Source: Pseudomonas sp. S06B 330 (lineage in GTDB: Bacteria; Pseudomonadota; Gammaproteobacteria; Pseudomonadales; Pseudomonadaceae). Taken from it: a DNA stretch of 64,000 nucleotides. The position numbers and the translations under genes were made by a program. Shown here one piece after another: positions 18,742 through 28,596 of this stretch (the stretch's first letter is position 1; each line of letters starts with the position of its first letter). Where the stretch lies: positions 1,918,501 through 1,982,500 of the forward strand of contig NZ_CP088149.1 of NCBI RefSeq assembly GCF_002845275.2, written 5' to 3'. The notes under the pieces are model-generated. The model searched no databases, was not told the DNA's origin, and saw nothing but the letters and a program-made list of their open reading frames with translations.

Positions 18742-20136
18742 ATGGCTGTCTACAACTACGACGTAGTGGTGCTGGGTTCCGGCCCCGCAGGAGAAGGGGC
18801 GGCAATGAATGCTGCCAAAGCAGGACGCAAGGTGGCGATGGTCGATAGCCGTCGTCAGGTCGGCGGTAACTGCACCCACCTGGGCACCATCCCGTCCAAG
18901 GCCCTGCGTCACTCGGTGCGCCAGATCATGCAGTTCAACACCAACCCGATGTTCCGGGCCATTGGTGAGCCGCGCTGGTTCTCGTTCCCTGACGTGCTCA
19001 AAAGCGCCGAGAAGGTCATCGCCAAGCAGGTTGCTTCGCGCACCGGCTACTACGCCCGCAACCGTGTTGACGTGTTCTTCGGCACCGGCAGCTTCGCCGA
19101 CGAGCAAACCATCGAAGTGGTTTGTGCCAACGGTGTGGTCGAGAAGCTGGTGGCCAAGCACATCATCATTGCCACCGGTTCGCGTCCGTATCGTCCGGCT
19201 GATATCGATTTCCACCACCCGCGTATCTACGATAGTGACACCATCCTCAGTCTCGGCCACACCCCGCGCAAACTGATCGTTTACGGCGCTGGCGTGATCG
19301 GTTGCGAGTACGCTTCGATCTTCAGCGGTCTGGGCGTGCTGGTGGAGCTGGTGGACAACCGCGGTCAGCTGTTGAGCTTCCTTGATTCGGAAATCTCCCA
19401 GGCACTGAGCTATCACTTCAGCAACAACAACATCACTGTTCGCCATAACGAAGAGTATGAGCGTGTCGAAGGCCTGGACAACGGGGTGATCCTGCACCTC
19501 AAATCCGGCAAGAAGATCAAGGCCGACGCCTTGCTCTGGTGCAATGGCCGGACCGGCAACACCGACAAGCTGGGCCTGGAAAACATCGGCATCAAGGTCA
19601 ACAGCCGTGGCCAGATCGAAGTCGATGAGAACTACCGTACTCACGTGCCGAACATTTACGGCGCCGGCGACGTGATCGGCTGGCCGAGCCTGGCCAGCGC
19701 TGCTCACGACCAGGGTCGTTCGGCAGCGGGTAGCATCGTTGACAATGGCAGCTGGCGTTTCGTCAACGACGTGCCGACGGGTATCTACACCATTCCGGAG
19801 ATCAGCTCGATCGGCAAGAACGAGCAGGAACTGACCCAGGCCAAGGTACCGTACGAAGTCGGCAAGGCCTTCTTCAAAGGTATGGCGCGGGCGCAGATTG
19901 CTGGTGAACCGCAAGGCATGCTGAAGATCCTGTTCCACCGCGAAACCCTGGAAATCCTTGGCGTGCACTGCTTCGGTTATCAGGCGTCGGAGATTGTCCA
20001 CATCGGTCAGGCGATCATGGATCAGCCGGGTGAGCGCAATACCCTGAAGTATTTCGTCAACACCACCTTCAACTACCCGACCATGGCCGAAGCCTATCGG
20101 GTAGCGGCCTACGACGGCCTCAACCGGCTTTTTTGA
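18742..20136 (+). CDS. sthA: Soluble pyridine nucleotide transhydrogenase
   Basis: The 464-residue FAD enzyme transfers hydride between NADPH and NAD+, balancing the NADPH surplus typical of Entner-Doudoroff metabolism. It belongs to the disulfide reductase family: FAD-binding [15 protein letters not shown] at the N-terminus, and a second Rossmann motif [19 protein letters not shown]. Only one cysteine is present in [15 protein letters not shown], where redox-active members have CxxxxC. The missing second cysteine is the hallmark separating SthA from dihydrolipoamide dehydrogenase and glutathione reductase. A strong AAGGAG site precedes the ATG. The gene is probably monocistronic. Confidence 0.97.
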   Translation: MAVYNYDVVVLGSGPAGEGAAMNAAKAGRKVAMVDSRRQVGGNCTHLGTIPSKALRHSVRQIMQFNTNPMFRAIGEPRWFSFPDVLKSAEKVIAKQVASRTGYYARNRVDVFFGTGSFADEQTIEVVCANGVVEKLVAKHIIIATGSRPYRPADIDFHHPRIYDSDTILSLGHTPRKLIVYGAGVIGCEYASIFSGLGVLVELVDNRGQLLSFLDSEISQALSYHFSNNNITVRHNEEYERVEGLDNGVILHLKSGKKIKADALLWCNGRTGNTDKLGLENIGIKVNSRGQIEVDENYRTHVPNIYGAGDVIGWPSLASAAHDQGRSAAGSIVDNGSWRFVNDVPTGIYTIPEISSIGKNEQELTQAKVPYEVGKAFFKGMARAQIAGEPQGMLKILFHRETLEILGVHCFGYQASEIVHIGQAIMDQPGERNTLKYFVNTTFNYPTMAEAYRVAAYDGLNRLF

Positions 20137-20178
20137 GCGGCTCCGGCCGGTGGCCTGAGCCGGCCGGGGAGACCGATT

Positions 20179-20901
20179 TCAGCGATTCTCGAGGGTGGCG
20201 CTGGCCAAACCGGGAAAGTCTGTAATCAGGCTGTCTACGCCGAAGTCGGCGAGCCTGCGCATCAGCGCCGGCTCGTTGACTGTCCACACCGACACGTGCA
20301 ACCCCTGACGCTGGGCCTTGATCAGGCGTTCAGGGGTGCACAGTGTCCAGTTCAGCGCGAGCAAGTTGCAGCCATAGTTCTGGGCGACCTTCAGCGGGTC
20401 GAGCCAGGCGTATTCGGCGACCAGTCCACGGGAAATATCCGGCGTCAGCTCAAGGGCCGCCCCCAGCACTTCGCGCGAGCTGGAGGTGATGGTGATCTTG
20501 TCGAGCAGGCCATATTGCTGGGCCATCTCACGAATCGCCAGCACGGTCGTCACTGCCCGGGTGCGTGAGGCGCTTTTGACCTCCAGTTGCCAGTGATCGA
20601 AGTCGCACTTTTCGAACAGCTCTTCAAGCCGCGGAATCGGGCAGGGTGATACCCAGCCCGGGCCCCCCTTGCGTGCATCGTAGGTCGCAAGGTCGGCGGA
20701 CGCGTGCTCGGCAACTTTGCCGCGACGGCCCGTGGTGCGTTTGAGGGTGGTGTCGTGGATGACCATCAGCTCGTTGTCGGCCGACAGGTGCAGGTCCAGT
20801 TCGCAGTGGCGCACGCCATGCTTGAGGCACTGCTGGAAGCTGGTCAGGGTGTTTTCGGGGGCTTCGCCCTTGGCGCCACGGTGGCCGTAAATCTGGGTCA
20901 C
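20179..20901 (-). CDS. Glycerophosphodiester phosphodiesterase (cytoplasmic, UgpQ-like)
   Basis: The 240-residue GDPD-family protein hydrolyses glycerophosphodiesters to an alcohol and glycerol 3-phosphate. The family signature is clear: YGHRGAKGEAPENTL with the catalytic histidine, CELDLHLSADNELMVIHD with the metal-binding ELD and second histidine, and later LQVEVKSAS-like WQLEVKSASR. No signal peptide is present, which points to the cytoplasmic UgpQ type rather than periplasmic GlpQ. It starts at GTG 20901 with AAGGAA 7 nt upstream. The PilZ gene lies 27 bp upstream in the same direction, so cotranscription is likely. Confidence 0.9.
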   Translation of the reverse strand: MTQIYGHRGAKGEAPENTLTSFQQCLKHGVRHCELDLHLSADNELMVIHDTTLKRTTGRRGKVAEHASADLATYDARKGGPGWVSPCPIPRLEELFEKCDFDHWQLEVKSASRTRAVTTVLAIREMAQQYGLLDKITITSSSREVLGAALELTPDISRGLVAEYAWLDPLKVAQNYGCNLLALNWTLCTPERLIKAQRQGLHVSVWTVNEPALMRRLADFGVDSLITDFPGLASATLENR

Positions 20902-20928
20902 GTTTGTTCCTTCAAGAAAAAGTGAAAC

Positions 20929-21516
20929 TCAGGATGCGCTCGGGGTGTTCTGGTCCAGCGCCTGGCGTCGTTGTTGCGCCTGTCGTTGAAGGATGTAACG
21001 CGCCAGCAATTGGCGCTGGGCGTCGGTCATGTCAACGAACTCGGTGCCGATTTCGTACTGGCCGTCGGCCTGTTGGTCGCAGTGGGTGATTCTGGCGCGC
21101 AACAGCAAGCCCAAGGCCTGGGGCATCAGGACCATCTTCACCGCCACACGGTTGCCCGCAGCAATCGGTTGTGCCTGGTTGAACTCAATGCCCCCTTCGG
21201 ACAGCACCACAGCTTGTGGCGCGCTGAGTTGCCCCAGCAGGGTTTGCGCAACGACAGCACTCAACAGGTCGATGCGTTTGTTCTGCGCCTTGAGGAAGGC
21301 GGCCAGGGTACGGTCCTTGTCGCTGAGCTGGCGCAGCAGGTGCTGGGACTCGAATTCGCTCAGGTGCAGTTCGCTGAGCAGGTTGAAAAGCGGTGAATCA
21401 TCTTGCAACAAGTCTGCGCCAAGGGCTTCAGCAGCACTCAACGGGTTAATTTCCAGTGCGATCCGGTCCTCGATACGGTAGTATTCGCGGCGATCTTCTT
21501 CATCTAATGTCGACAT
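20929..21516 (-). CDS. PilZ domain protein
   Basis: The 195-residue soluble protein begins MSTLDEEDRREYYRIEDRIALEI. The R-E-Y-Y-R-I opening is typical of PilZ-type (YcgR-like) domains preceding a variable helical section. The C-terminal half (VLSEGGIEFNQAQPIAAGNRVAVKMVL...ITHCDQQADGQYEIGTEFVDM) has the beta-barrel pattern of PilZ, including a SEGGI motif in place of the consensus D/NxSxxG. The upstream RxxxR equivalent is not clean, so c-di-GMP binding is uncertain. It is followed by the GDPD gene. Its partner process is unknown; several c-di-GMP enzymes are encoded elsewhere in the window. Confidence 0.75.
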   Translation of the reverse strand: MSTLDEEDRREYYRIEDRIALEINPLSAAEALGADLLQDDSPLFNLLSELHLSEFESQHLLRQLSDKDRTLAAFLKAQNKRIDLLSAVVAQTLLGQLSAPQAVVLSEGGIEFNQAQPIAAGNRVAVKMVLMPQALGLLLRARITHCDQQADGQYEIGTEFVDMTDAQRQLLARYILQRQAQQRRQALDQNTPSAS

Positions 21517-21610
21517 GGCGAACCCATGGTAGCGGCGGTGGTCTGAGTGTAAAGCTGCTATTCATGCCCCGCCACAAGGACGTTCCTCTTTCATCCGAAC
21601 AAGCCCCGAC

Positions 21611-22861
21611 ATGTTCAGACCTCTCTTCGTATTTATCGGTACGCGTTACACCCGTGCCAAACGTCGCAATCACTTCGTCTCGTTCATTTCCCTGACCTCG
21701 ATGATCGGCCTCGCCCTGGGCGTGGTGGTGATGATCGTGGTGTTGTCGGTGATGAACGGCTTCGATCACGAAATGCGCACCCGGGTATTGGGCATGGTGC
21801 CCCATGCCACCTTGGAAACCGGCCAGCCGATCAACGATTGGCCCGCCCTTGCCAAGCAAGTAAAGCAGAACCCGCAGGTCGTTGCGGTGGCACCCTTTAC
21901 CCAGATGCAGGGGTTGTTGACCCACGAGGGCAAGGTGCAGAAGGTGCTGCTCAATGGCATCGACCCGGCCCAGGAACGGCAAGTGTCGATCATCGATAAC
22001 TTCATCCGTGAAGGTAAGCTCGACGCTCTGGCGCCGGGTGACTTCGGCATCATGATCGGTGACAAGGCGGCGGCCAAGCTGGGTGTCGGTATCGGCGACA
22101 AGCTGACCTTCGTCGCCCCGGAGGTCACGGTGACCCCGGCGGGCATGTTCCCGCGCATGAAACGCTTCACGGTGGTCGGCATATTCCACGTAGGTGCCGG
22201 TGAAATCGACGGCTACTTGGGCCTGACCAACCTGTCGGACCTGTCACGCCTGCATCGCTGGAAGGCTGATCAGGTTCAGGGCGTGCGCCTGAAGTTCGCC
22301 GACCTGTTCCAGGCCCCGCGTACCGCTTGGGATATCGCGCAGAACCTGGGTGAACAAGAGTATTACGCCCGCGACTGGACCCGCACCCATGGCAACCTGT
22401 ACCAGGCGATCCGCATGGAGAAGGCCATGATCGGCCTGCTGTTGCTGCTGATCGTGGCGGTGGCGGCGTTCAACATCATTTCTACCCTGGTGATGGTGGT
22501 CAACGACAAGAAGGGCGATATCGCCATCTTGCGGACCTTGGGTTCGACGCCGGGGCAGATCATGGCCATCTTTATGGTCCAGGGCACGGTGATCGGCGTG
22601 GTCGGCACCTTGATCGGTGGCGTGGTCGGTATCGCCGCGGCGCTGAATGTAAGCGCCGCCATCGCCGGGCTTGAGACCCTGATCGGACACAAGTTTCTCA
22701 ATGCCGACGTCTACTTCATCGACTACCTGCCGTCCCAGGTCATGGCTGAAGATGTGTGGATGGTCTGTGGTGCGGCATTGGTCCTGAGTTTCCTCGCCAC
22801 CTTGTATCCGGCCTGGCGTGCGGCACGCACCCAGCCTGCGGAGGCGCTACGTTATGAGTGA
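21611..22861 (+). CDS. lolC: Lipoprotein-releasing ABC transporter permease LolC/LolE family
   Basis: This 416-residue inner-membrane permease belongs to the LolCDE complex, which extracts outer-membrane lipoproteins and hands them to LolA. The N-terminal segment ([38 protein letters not shown]) contains the first transmembrane helix. A large periplasmic domain follows, and three helices sit in the last 150 residues ([66 protein letters not shown]). The stop overlaps the lolD start by 8 bp. The third gene of the set is a paralogue of this one, so the two permeases probably form a heterodimer. The LolC versus LolE name is assigned by order. Confidence 0.93.
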   Translation: MFRPLFVFIGTRYTRAKRRNHFVSFISLTSMIGLALGVVVMIVVLSVMNGFDHEMRTRVLGMVPHATLETGQPINDWPALAKQVKQNPQVVAVAPFTQMQGLLTHEGKVQKVLLNGIDPAQERQVSIIDNFIREGKLDALAPGDFGIMIGDKAAAKLGVGIGDKLTFVAPEVTVTPAGMFPRMKRFTVVGIFHVGAGEIDGYLGLTNLSDLSRLHRWKADQVQGVRLKFADLFQAPRTAWDIAQNLGEQEYYARDWTRTHGNLYQAIRMEKAMIGLLLLLIVAVAAFNIISTLVMVVNDKKGDIAILRTLGSTPGQIMAIFMVQGTVIGVVGTLIGGVVGIAAALNVSAAIAGLETLIGHKFLNADVYFIDYLPSQVMAEDVWMVCGAALVLSFLATLYPAWRAARTQPAEALRYE

Positions 22862-23552
22862 GTTGGGCATGAGTGATAAAGCAGTGCTGAGTTGCCGCAA
22901 CCTGGGCAAGTCCTACGAGGAAGGCCCGGAGTCGGTGCAGGTGTTGTCCGGCTTGCAGCTGGAATTGCACCCCGGTGAACGGGTGGCCATCGTTGGCAGT
23001 TCAGGTTCGGGCAAGAGTACTTTGCTCAACCTGCTTGGTGGCCTCGATACCCCCACCGAGGGCAGCGTGTGGCTGGCCGGTGAAGAACTGTCGGCTCTGG
23101 GTGAGCGCGCTCGTGGCCTGCTGCGCAACCGTGCATTGGGCTTTGTCTATCAGTTCCACCACTTATTGCCGGAGTTCACCGCCCTGGAGAACGTGTGCAT
23201 GCCGTTGCTGATCGGCCGCACCGCCATCCCGGAGGCGCGCGAGCGCGCCGAGGCACTGCTCAAGCGGGTTGGCCTGGGCCATCGCCTGAGCCACAAGCCC
23301 GCCGAGCTGTCCGGCGGTGAACGCCAGCGGGTGGCGATTGCTCGGGCCTTGGTCAACCGTCCGGGGCTGGTGATGCTCGATGAGCCAACCGGCAACCTCG
23401 ATCACCATACCGCCCAAGGCATCCAGGACCTGATGCAGGAACTGAGCAGCTCCTCGCAAACAGCGTTCCTGGTGGTCACCCATGACCTCAACCTGGCGCG
23501 GCAGATGGACCGTGTGCTGCGCCTCGACGACGGGCACCTGGTCGCGATCTGA
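22854..23552 (+). CDS. lolD: Lipoprotein-releasing ABC transporter ATP-binding protein
   Basis: The roughly 232-residue ATPase powers lipoprotein extraction. Walker A is [19 protein letters not shown], the signature is [17 protein letters not shown], Walker B is [12 protein letters not shown], and the switch histidine is in VVTHDLNL. The [11 protein letters not shown] stretch matches the LolD/MacB subgroup. ATG 22854 has GGAGG 9 nt upstream, inside the end of lolC; an internal ATG at 22869, giving 227 residues, is the other plausible start. Translational coupling with lolC is likely because of the overlap. Confidence 0.96.
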   Translation: MSELGMSDKAVLSCRNLGKSYEEGPESVQVLSGLQLELHPGERVAIVGSSGSGKSTLLNLLGGLDTPTEGSVWLAGEELSALGERARGLLRNRALGFVYQFHHLLPEFTALENVCMPLLIGRTAIPEARERAEALLKRVGLGHRLSHKPAELSGGERQRVAIARALVNRPGLVMLDEPTGNLDHHTAQGIQDLMQELSSSSQTAFLVVTHDLNLARQMDRVLRLDDGHLVAI

Positions 23553-23624
23553 CCTGGTTGTGCCGCGTGCCCGCCAGCAGTGGCGGGCAGCGTGTTCCTT
23601 TTCTTTACCTGGGTGCTTCCGTTC

Positions 23625-24869
23625 ATGTTCAGACCCTTGTCTATTTTCATCGGCGCGCGCTACACCCGCGCCAAGCGCCGTAACCATTTCATCTCGTTCA
23701 TTTCCATGACGTCGATGATCGGCCTGTCCCTGGGTGTGCTGGCAATGATCGTGGTGTTGTCGGTGATGAACGGCTTCCAGCGCGAAATGAGCGCGCGGAT
23801 CCTTGGTATGGTGCCCCATGCCAGTATTCTTGGTGTTCAGCCTTTGGCGGAGTGGCAGCCCATCGCTGACGCTGCGCTGAAAAACCCGCAGGTAATCGCC
23901 GCCGCGCCACTGACCGAGATGGAAGGCATGCTGTCCTACAAGGGCGCGATGCAGCCGATCCAGGTCAGCGGCATTGATCCGGCCCAGGAGGGCAAGGTCT
24001 CGATCGTCGGTCAGCACATTGTCCAGGGCAGCCTGCAGGCGCTTAAGCCTGGCGAATACGGCGTGGTGCTCGGTGAGATCAGCGCCCGGCGGTTTCGCTT
24101 GAATGTCGGTGACAAACTGACCCTGATCGTGCCGGAAGTGAGCAGTGCGCCAGGTGGCATCACGCCGCGCATGCAACGTCTGAATGTGGTCGGGGTGTTC
24201 AAGGTGGGTGCCGAGCTTGATGGCTCGATGGCCTACATCCACGTGGCCGATGCTGCGCAGATGCAGCGCTGGCAGCCGAACCAGGTTCAGGGCGTGCGTC
24301 TCAAGCTCAAAGATCTGTACGCCGCACCGCAGGTGTCCAAGGCCATTGCTGCAAGCCTGGGCGATGCCTACCGCGCTGATGACTGGTCGCACACTCAGGG
24401 TAGCCTGTTCAGCGCGATGAAGATGGAAAAGACCATGATTGGTCTGTTGCTGTTGATGATCATCGCTGTGGCGGCGTTCAACATCATTGCCACGCTGATC
24501 ATGGTGGTCAATGACAAGGGCGCAGACATTGCCATCCTGCGCACCATTGGCGCGACTCCGGCGCAGATCATGGGGACCTTCATGGTTCAGGGGACCTTGA
24601 TCGGTGTTGTCGGCACCTTGATCGGTGGTGTGCTGGGGGTTATTGCTGCGCTCAATGTCAGCCAGATCGTCGGCTGGCTCGAGCGGGTCAGCGGGCAACA
24701 CATCTTCACCTCTGATGTGTACTTCATCAGCAGTCTGCCGTCGGAGCTGCAATGGGGGGATGTGGCGCTGATCTGCAGTGCCGGCCTGGTGATGAGTTTC
24801 CTGGCGACGCTGTACCCGGCGTGGCGCGCTTCGCAGGTTGAACCGGCGTACGCCTTGCGTTACGAGTGA
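23625..24869 (+). CDS. lolE: Lipoprotein-releasing ABC transporter permease LolC/LolE family, second copy
   Basis: The 414-residue paralogue of the first permease opens in nearly the same way ([38 protein letters not shown]). It has the same layout of one N-terminal helix, a periplasmic domain and three C-terminal helices ([25 protein letters not shown] and following). It completes the lolC-lolD-lolE set, 72 bp after lolD. Retention of two distinct permeases agrees with the classical three-gene LolCDE exporter rather than the single-permease LolDF type. ATG 23625 was chosen by alignment with the start of the first permease; the frame is open further upstream. An inverted repeat pair follows the stop. 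Confidence 0.93.
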   Translation: MFRPLSIFIGARYTRAKRRNHFISFISMTSMIGLSLGVLAMIVVLSVMNGFQREMSARILGMVPHASILGVQPLAEWQPIADAALKNPQVIAAAPLTEMEGMLSYKGAMQPIQVSGIDPAQEGKVSIVGQHIVQGSLQALKPGEYGVVLGEISARRFRLNVGDKLTLIVPEVSSAPGGITPRMQRLNVVGVFKVGAELDGSMAYIHVADAAQMQRWQPNQVQGVRLKLKDLYAAPQVSKAIAASLGDAYRADDWSHTQGSLFSAMKMEKTMIGLLLLMIIAVAAFNIIATLIMVVNDKGADIAILRTIGATPAQIMGTFMVQGTLIGVVGTLIGGVLGVIAALNVSQIVGWLERVSGQHIFTSDVYFISSLPSELQWGDVALICSAGLVMSFLATLYPAWRASQVEPAYALRYE

Positions 24870-24895
24870 GGGTATTGCGGCCGCCTCGCGGCTGA

Positions 24896-24960
24896 TCGCC
24901 GACAGGGTCGGCTCCCACAAGGCCATACACCAAACCTGTGGGAGCCGGCCATGCCGGCGA
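24896..24960. repeat. Inverted extragenic palindromes between lolE and copS
   Basis: TCGCCGACAGGGTCGGCTCCCACA and its imperfect inverse TGTGGGAGCCGGCCATGCCGGCGA (quoted here only as landmarks of 24896–24919 and 24937–24960) face each other between two convergent genes. They are of the GTGGGAGC type of Pseudomonas REP, different from the 27-bp type at 9.3 kb. Confidence 0.7.
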
Positions 24961-24966
24961 TAGGAT

Positions 24967-26322
24967 TTACACCGTCGGCAACTCAATCACAAAACGCGTC
25001 CAACCCCCGCCTGATTCCGCGCGAATTGTCCCGCCATGGGCTTGGACAATCGAGCGGGTAATCGCTAATCCCAACCCTGCATGCTCGCTGCTGCCTTCAC
25101 GGCGTGCCGGATCGGCGCGGTAAAAGCGGTCGAACAGCCGTGGAAGCAATACTGGATCAATAGGCTCGCCCGTATTGGCAACCTGCAAGCGGATCTGCTC
25201 CCCCAGCACTTCGATACTCAAGCGAATCTCGCCCTGCGCCGGGGTAAAGCGCAAGGCATTGTCGAGTAAGTTGGACAGTGCCCGACGCAGCATGTGGCGG
25301 TCGCCTTCCAGGCTGGCCCGGCCGTCCCGATGCAGGGCGACCCTGGCGTCTTCGGCCAAGGGCGCGTAGTACTCAAGCAAGGCATCGGCTTCATCTTCCA
25401 GCGCCAGGCGCTGGCGACTGGGCATTAACAGACCATGGTCGGCCTTGGCCAGGTAGAGCATGTCGTTGACCAGTTGCGCCATCCACTGCAGTTCTTCCAG
25501 GTTGCTGTGCAAGGCCTCGCGATACGCGTCCAGTTCGCGCGGCCGGGTGAGGGTGACTTGCGTGTGGGTCAGCAGATTCGACAGCGGCGTGCGTAGTTCG
25601 TGAGCGATATCGGCGGAGAACGCTGACAACCGTTGGAAGGCATCATCCAGGCGCTCGAGCATCGCGTTGACGTTTTGCGCCAGTTCCGCCAGCTCCACTG
25701 GCATCTGGCCTTCGGGCAGGCGGGTGGTCAAAGAACGTGCCGATACTTTTGACGCTACCTCGCCCATTTGGCGCAACGGCTGCAGAGCACTGCGTGCTGC
25801 CCAGGCGCCCAGCAGGGCAGTGGCCAGGGCCGAGAGACCGACGGTCAGCCAGATCAGTTGCTGCATGCGCTGGAGAAAGTGCTGGTGGTGGGTGATGTCG
25901 AGAAACAGGGTCAGTTGCGCTGAGTTCGGATCGCGCTGTTCGAGATTGACGCAGAGGGCGCGGTAGTCGGTATCGCTGCTGTGCTGGGTGCTCAGGCCAG
26001 GTGCTTGGGGGGCCTTGGGCAGGCCGGGCTGGCTTTCAAACCACACCCGGCCATCACTGCCGCGCAGGCGCACGGCGAGGTCTGTCTGATGGCTCAGTTC
26101 GGTTTGCAGGGCCGGCAAACGCAAGGTGAGGCTGGCTGGATCGTGGACGCCGTCGAGCATTTGCCGCAGCAGCGACAGGCGACTTTCGAGCAACTGTTGA
26201 TCCAGCTCGATGAAGTGGCTTTCGCTGGCGCGGCTGAACAGAATCCCCGCGGTCAATGACACCACCGCCGTGCACGCTGCGAACAGCAATGCCAGACGGC
26301 TGCTCAGAGACACTTGGCGCAT
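24967..26322 (-). CDS. copS: Heavy-metal (copper) sensor histidine kinase
   Basis: The 451-residue inner-membrane kinase belongs to the CopS/CusS/IrlS group that senses periplasmic copper. Layout: first membrane helix (LALLFAACTAVVSLTAGILFS), a periplasmic loop of about 140 residues, a second helix (LIWLTVGLSALATALLGAW), a HAMP domain, and the H-box FSADIAHELRTPLSNLLTH. ATP-binding motifs follow: NLLDNALRF, FDRFYRAD and GLGLAITRSIVQAHGG. The ATG overlaps the copR stop by one base (TGATG), so translation is coupled to copR. A GTG one codon upstream is an alternative. The cupredoxin gene beyond copR supports copper as the signal. Confidence 0.9.
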   Translation of the reverse strand: MRQVSLSSRLALLFAACTAVVSLTAGILFSRASESHFIELDQQLLESRLSLLRQMLDGVHDPASLTLRLPALQTELSHQTDLAVRLRGSDGRVWFESQPGLPKAPQAPGLSTQHSSDTDYRALCVNLEQRDPNSAQLTLFLDITHHQHFLQRMQQLIWLTVGLSALATALLGAWAARSALQPLRQMGEVASKVSARSLTTRLPEGQMPVELAELAQNVNAMLERLDDAFQRLSAFSADIAHELRTPLSNLLTHTQVTLTRPRELDAYREALHSNLEELQWMAQLVNDMLYLAKADHGLLMPSRQRLALEDEADALLEYYAPLAEDARVALHRDGRASLEGDRHMLRRALSNLLDNALRFTPAQGEIRLSIEVLGEQIRLQVANTGEPIDPVLLPRLFDRFYRADPARREGSSEHAGLGLAITRSIVQAHGGTIRAESGGGWTRFVIELPTV

Positions 26323-27002
26323 CACGAGACCCGCTCTTCCAGGACATAGCCCATACCACGCACGGTGTGGATTAGCTTGTGATCATGGCTGTCGTCGATT
26401 TTCAGGCGCAGGCGGCGGATCGCCACTTCGATGACGTTAGTGTCGCTGTCAAAGTTCATGTCCCAGACCTGAGAAGCAATCAGCGACTTGGGCAGCACTT
26501 CGCCCTGGCGCCGTAGCAATAGCTCCAGCAAGGCAAACTCCTTGGCAGTCAGGTCGATGCGCTGGCCGCCGCGTTCAACGCGGCGGCGGATCAGGTCCAG
26601 GCGCAAGTCGGCCAGGCCCAGGCTGGTTTCCTGGGTCGGGCTGCTGCCGCGACGCAGCAGGCTGCGCACCCGCGCCAGCAGTTCAGAAAAGGCAAAGGGT
26701 TTGACCAGGTAATCATCGGCGCCCAGCTCCAGGCCATGCACGCGATCTTCTACGGCATCGCGGGCAGTTAGAAACAGCACCGGAATATCCAGGCCTGCGG
26801 CACGTACCGCTTGCAGGATCTGCCAGCCATCGCGGCCGGGCAGCATTACATCGAGGATCAGCAAGTCGTAATCGCCCGTCAGTGCCAAGTGCTGGCCGGT
26901 ATTGCCGTCGGTGGCAAGCTCTGTGGCGAAGCCGGCTTCACTCAGGCCCTGGCACAGGTATTGGCCGGTTTTGGTCTGGTCTTCGACGATCAGCAGTTTC
27001 AT
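26322..27002 (-). CDS. copR: Copper-responsive response regulator
   Basis: The 226-residue OmpR-family regulator has a receiver domain ([18 protein letters not shown]; phospho-acceptor aspartate in [16 protein letters not shown]; lysine in [13 protein letters not shown]). Its winged-helix domain includes [54 protein letters not shown], the signature of the CopR/CusR/IrlR subgroup. It is transcribed divergently from the cupredoxin gene. A TGACA...TGTAAT-type cop box sits in the 152-bp intergenic space, suggesting that it controls both directions. Confidence 0.92.
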   Translation of the reverse strand: MKLLIVEDQTKTGQYLCQGLSEAGFATELATDGNTGQHLALTGDYDLLILDVMLPGRDGWQILQAVRAAGLDIPVLFLTARDAVEDRVHGLELGADDYLVKPFAFSELLARVRSLLRRGSSPTQETSLGLADLRLDLIRRRVERGGQRIDLTAKEFALLELLLRRQGEVLPKSLIASQVWDMNFDSDTNVIEVAIRRLRLKIDDSHDHKLIHTVRGMGYVLEERVS

Positions 27003-27062
27003 CGGGTGGCTCTTGGACAGTGAATGGCAGTTATACCGTGGCGGACGTGGGCGGTGGCTAAG

Positions 27063-27089
27063 CTGACAAAGTTGTAATGTTTTTGTCAG
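27063..27089. promoter_or_regulatory. Cop box-like operator between copR and cupredoxin gene
   Basis: CTGACAAA and TTTGTCAG form a perfect 8-bp inverted repeat 11 bp apart. Inside it, TGACAAAGTTGTAAT resembles the cop boxes bound by CopR/CusR-type regulators. It is 61 bp from copR and 66 bp from the cupredoxin gene. Confidence 0.75.
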
Positions 27090-27154
27090 GTAGCTGCCAG
27101 CGCCGGTTTTCTACAGTGCAGCCTACGTTGTCGCAACCCCGGAGTGGGCATTTT

Positions 27155-27649
27155 ATGAAACACCTGATTATTGCCGGCGCCTTGGCGCTGTTCAGCTTGC
27201 CAGCACTGGCGTCGCCCGCGCATTCGTACGCCTTCGGCGCCCCTGCGTCTGCGGCCGAGGCTGACCGTACCGTGGAAATCGTCATGGGCGACATGTACTA
27301 CGAGCCACGCAGCTTGGAAGTCAAAGCCGGCGAAACGGTGCGCTTCGTGCTGATCAACAAGGGCGCGGTGGTCCATGAGTTCAGCCTGGGCGACGCAGTC
27401 ATGCATGCTAAACACCAAAAGGAAATGCTCGCTATGCAGGGTCAGATGGATCATGCGGCTATGGGCCATGGCGGCATGCAGCACGGTGGCAGCATGAAGC
27501 ATGACGATCCCAATACCGTCATGGTCGAGCCTGGCAAGCGCGGTGAGCTGACTTGGACCTTCACCCAGGCGACGCCCATCGAGTTCGCCTGTAACGTCCC
27601 CGGTCACTATCAGGCTGGCATGGTCGGCAAGCTGACTATCGGCCAGTAA
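27155..27649 (+). CDS. Periplasmic cupredoxin-domain copper protein
   Basis: The 164-residue secreted protein has a Sec signal peptide (MKHLIIAGALALFSLPALASPA). Its cupredoxin fold has VVHEFSLG carrying the first copper histidine and the C-terminal loop EFACNVPGHYQAGM giving Cys, His and Met ligands, a type-1 copper pattern. A Met/His-rich insertion (MDHAAMGHGGMQHGGSMKHD) between them could bind extra copper. It resembles CopI-like resistance cupredoxins. ATG 27155 has GGAG upstream, whereas the longer frame reads through the cop box. Divergence from copRS implies copper induction. The likely role is periplasmic copper tolerance, inferred from context. Confidence 0.87.
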   Translation: MKHLIIAGALALFSLPALASPAHSYAFGAPASAAEADRTVEIVMGDMYYEPRSLEVKAGETVRFVLINKGAVVHEFSLGDAVMHAKHQKEMLAMQGQMDHAAMGHGGMQHGGSMKHDDPNTVMVEPGKRGELTWTFTQATPIEFACNVPGHYQAGMVGKLTIGQ

Positions 27650-27717
27650 CAGGTCAATACCCAACGCATGGCCCAAACCCGATAAACTAGGCGCATTTCG
27701 TCCTTCAGGTTTGAGCC

Positions 27718-28548
27718 ATGCATCCCGCCGCCGAACATTCTCCGCTGGGCAAGTCCAGCGAATACATCGCCACCTACACACCATCGCTGTTGTTCCCGAT
27801 CCCACGGGCGGCCAAATGGGCTGAGCTGGGCGTCAGCGCCCAGACCCTGCCTTGGCAAGGTGTGGACTTCTGGAACTGCTTTGAGTTGTCCTGGCTACTG
27901 CCGTCGGGCAAGCCGGTGGTCGCCATTGGTGAATTTGCCATTCCCGCCGACTCGCCGAACATCATCGAGTCGAAGTCGTTCAAGCTGTACCTGAACTCGC
28001 TGAACCAGACCGTGTTCGAAACGCCGGCAGCGCTTGAAGCGTGCTTGGCAAAAGACCTCTCGGCTGCAGCCGGTAAGCCGGTGGCCGTGCAGATCCGCAG
28101 CCTGGCAGACGTTGAAGGGCAGGGCGTTGTGGCCTTGCCGGGTGTGTGCATTGATGACCTGGATGTCAGCATCAGCAACTACGAGCAGCCGCAGCCGGAG
28201 TTACTCGGTTGTGACAGCAGCCGCATCGTCGAAGAGACCCTGCACAGTCACTTGCTCAAATCCAACTGTCCGGTCACCGGCCAGCCGGACTGGGGCAGTG
28301 TCACTGTGCATTACCGGGGCGCGGCGCTGGATCACGCCAGCTTGTTGACCTACCTGATCAGCTTCCGTCAGCACGCGGATTTCCATGAGCAGTGCGTCGA
28401 GCGTATCTACCTGGACCTCAAGCGTCTGCTCAATCCAGAGTTTTTGACGGTCTATGCGCGTTATGTGCGTCGCGGCGGGCTGGACATCAACCCGTACCGC
28501 AGCACGGAGACGGTGACACTGCCGAACTTGCGTCTGGTTCGCCAGTAA
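27718..28548 (+). CDS. queF: NADPH-dependent 7-cyano-7-deazaguanine reductase
   Basis: The 276-residue enzyme reduces preQ0 to preQ1 in queuosine biosynthesis. It is the long, two-domain (bicistronic-fold fused) type. The N-terminal half contains the QueF motif [15 protein letters not shown], and the C-terminal half holds the catalytic cysteine in [17 protein letters not shown] and the [13 protein letters not shown] block. Both length and motifs fit proteobacterial YqcD-type QueF. It is flanked by the cupredoxin gene (69 bp upstream) and a bidirectional terminator directly after the stop. Confidence 0.97.
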   Translation: MHPAAEHSPLGKSSEYIATYTPSLLFPIPRAAKWAELGVSAQTLPWQGVDFWNCFELSWLLPSGKPVVAIGEFAIPADSPNIIESKSFKLYLNSLNQTVFETPAALEACLAKDLSAAAGKPVAVQIRSLADVEGQGVVALPGVCIDDLDVSISNYEQPQPELLGCDSSRIVEETLHSHLLKSNCPVTGQPDWGSVTVHYRGAALDHASLLTYLISFRQHADFHEQCVERIYLDLKRLLNPEFLTVYARYVRRGGLDINPYRSTETVTLPNLRLVRQ

Positions 28549-28550
28549 TG

Positions 28551-28580
28551 AAAAAGCCCCGTTCGATGACGGGGCTTTTT
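28551..28580. terminator. Bidirectional terminator between queF and the DUF4404 gene
   Basis: AAAAAGCCCCG and CGGGGCTTTTT form an 11-bp stem around TTCGATGA. The A-run and T-run on opposite sides let it serve both convergent genes. Confidence 0.92.
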
Positions 28581-28596
28581 GTTGCTGCTCGCCGGG

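Noticed and set aside
23163..24986. A 607-codon open frame antisense to lolD and lolE
   Set aside because: It spans two well-supported genes and the intergenic palindromes, and is rich in His/Gln/Arg as expected of antisense shadows.
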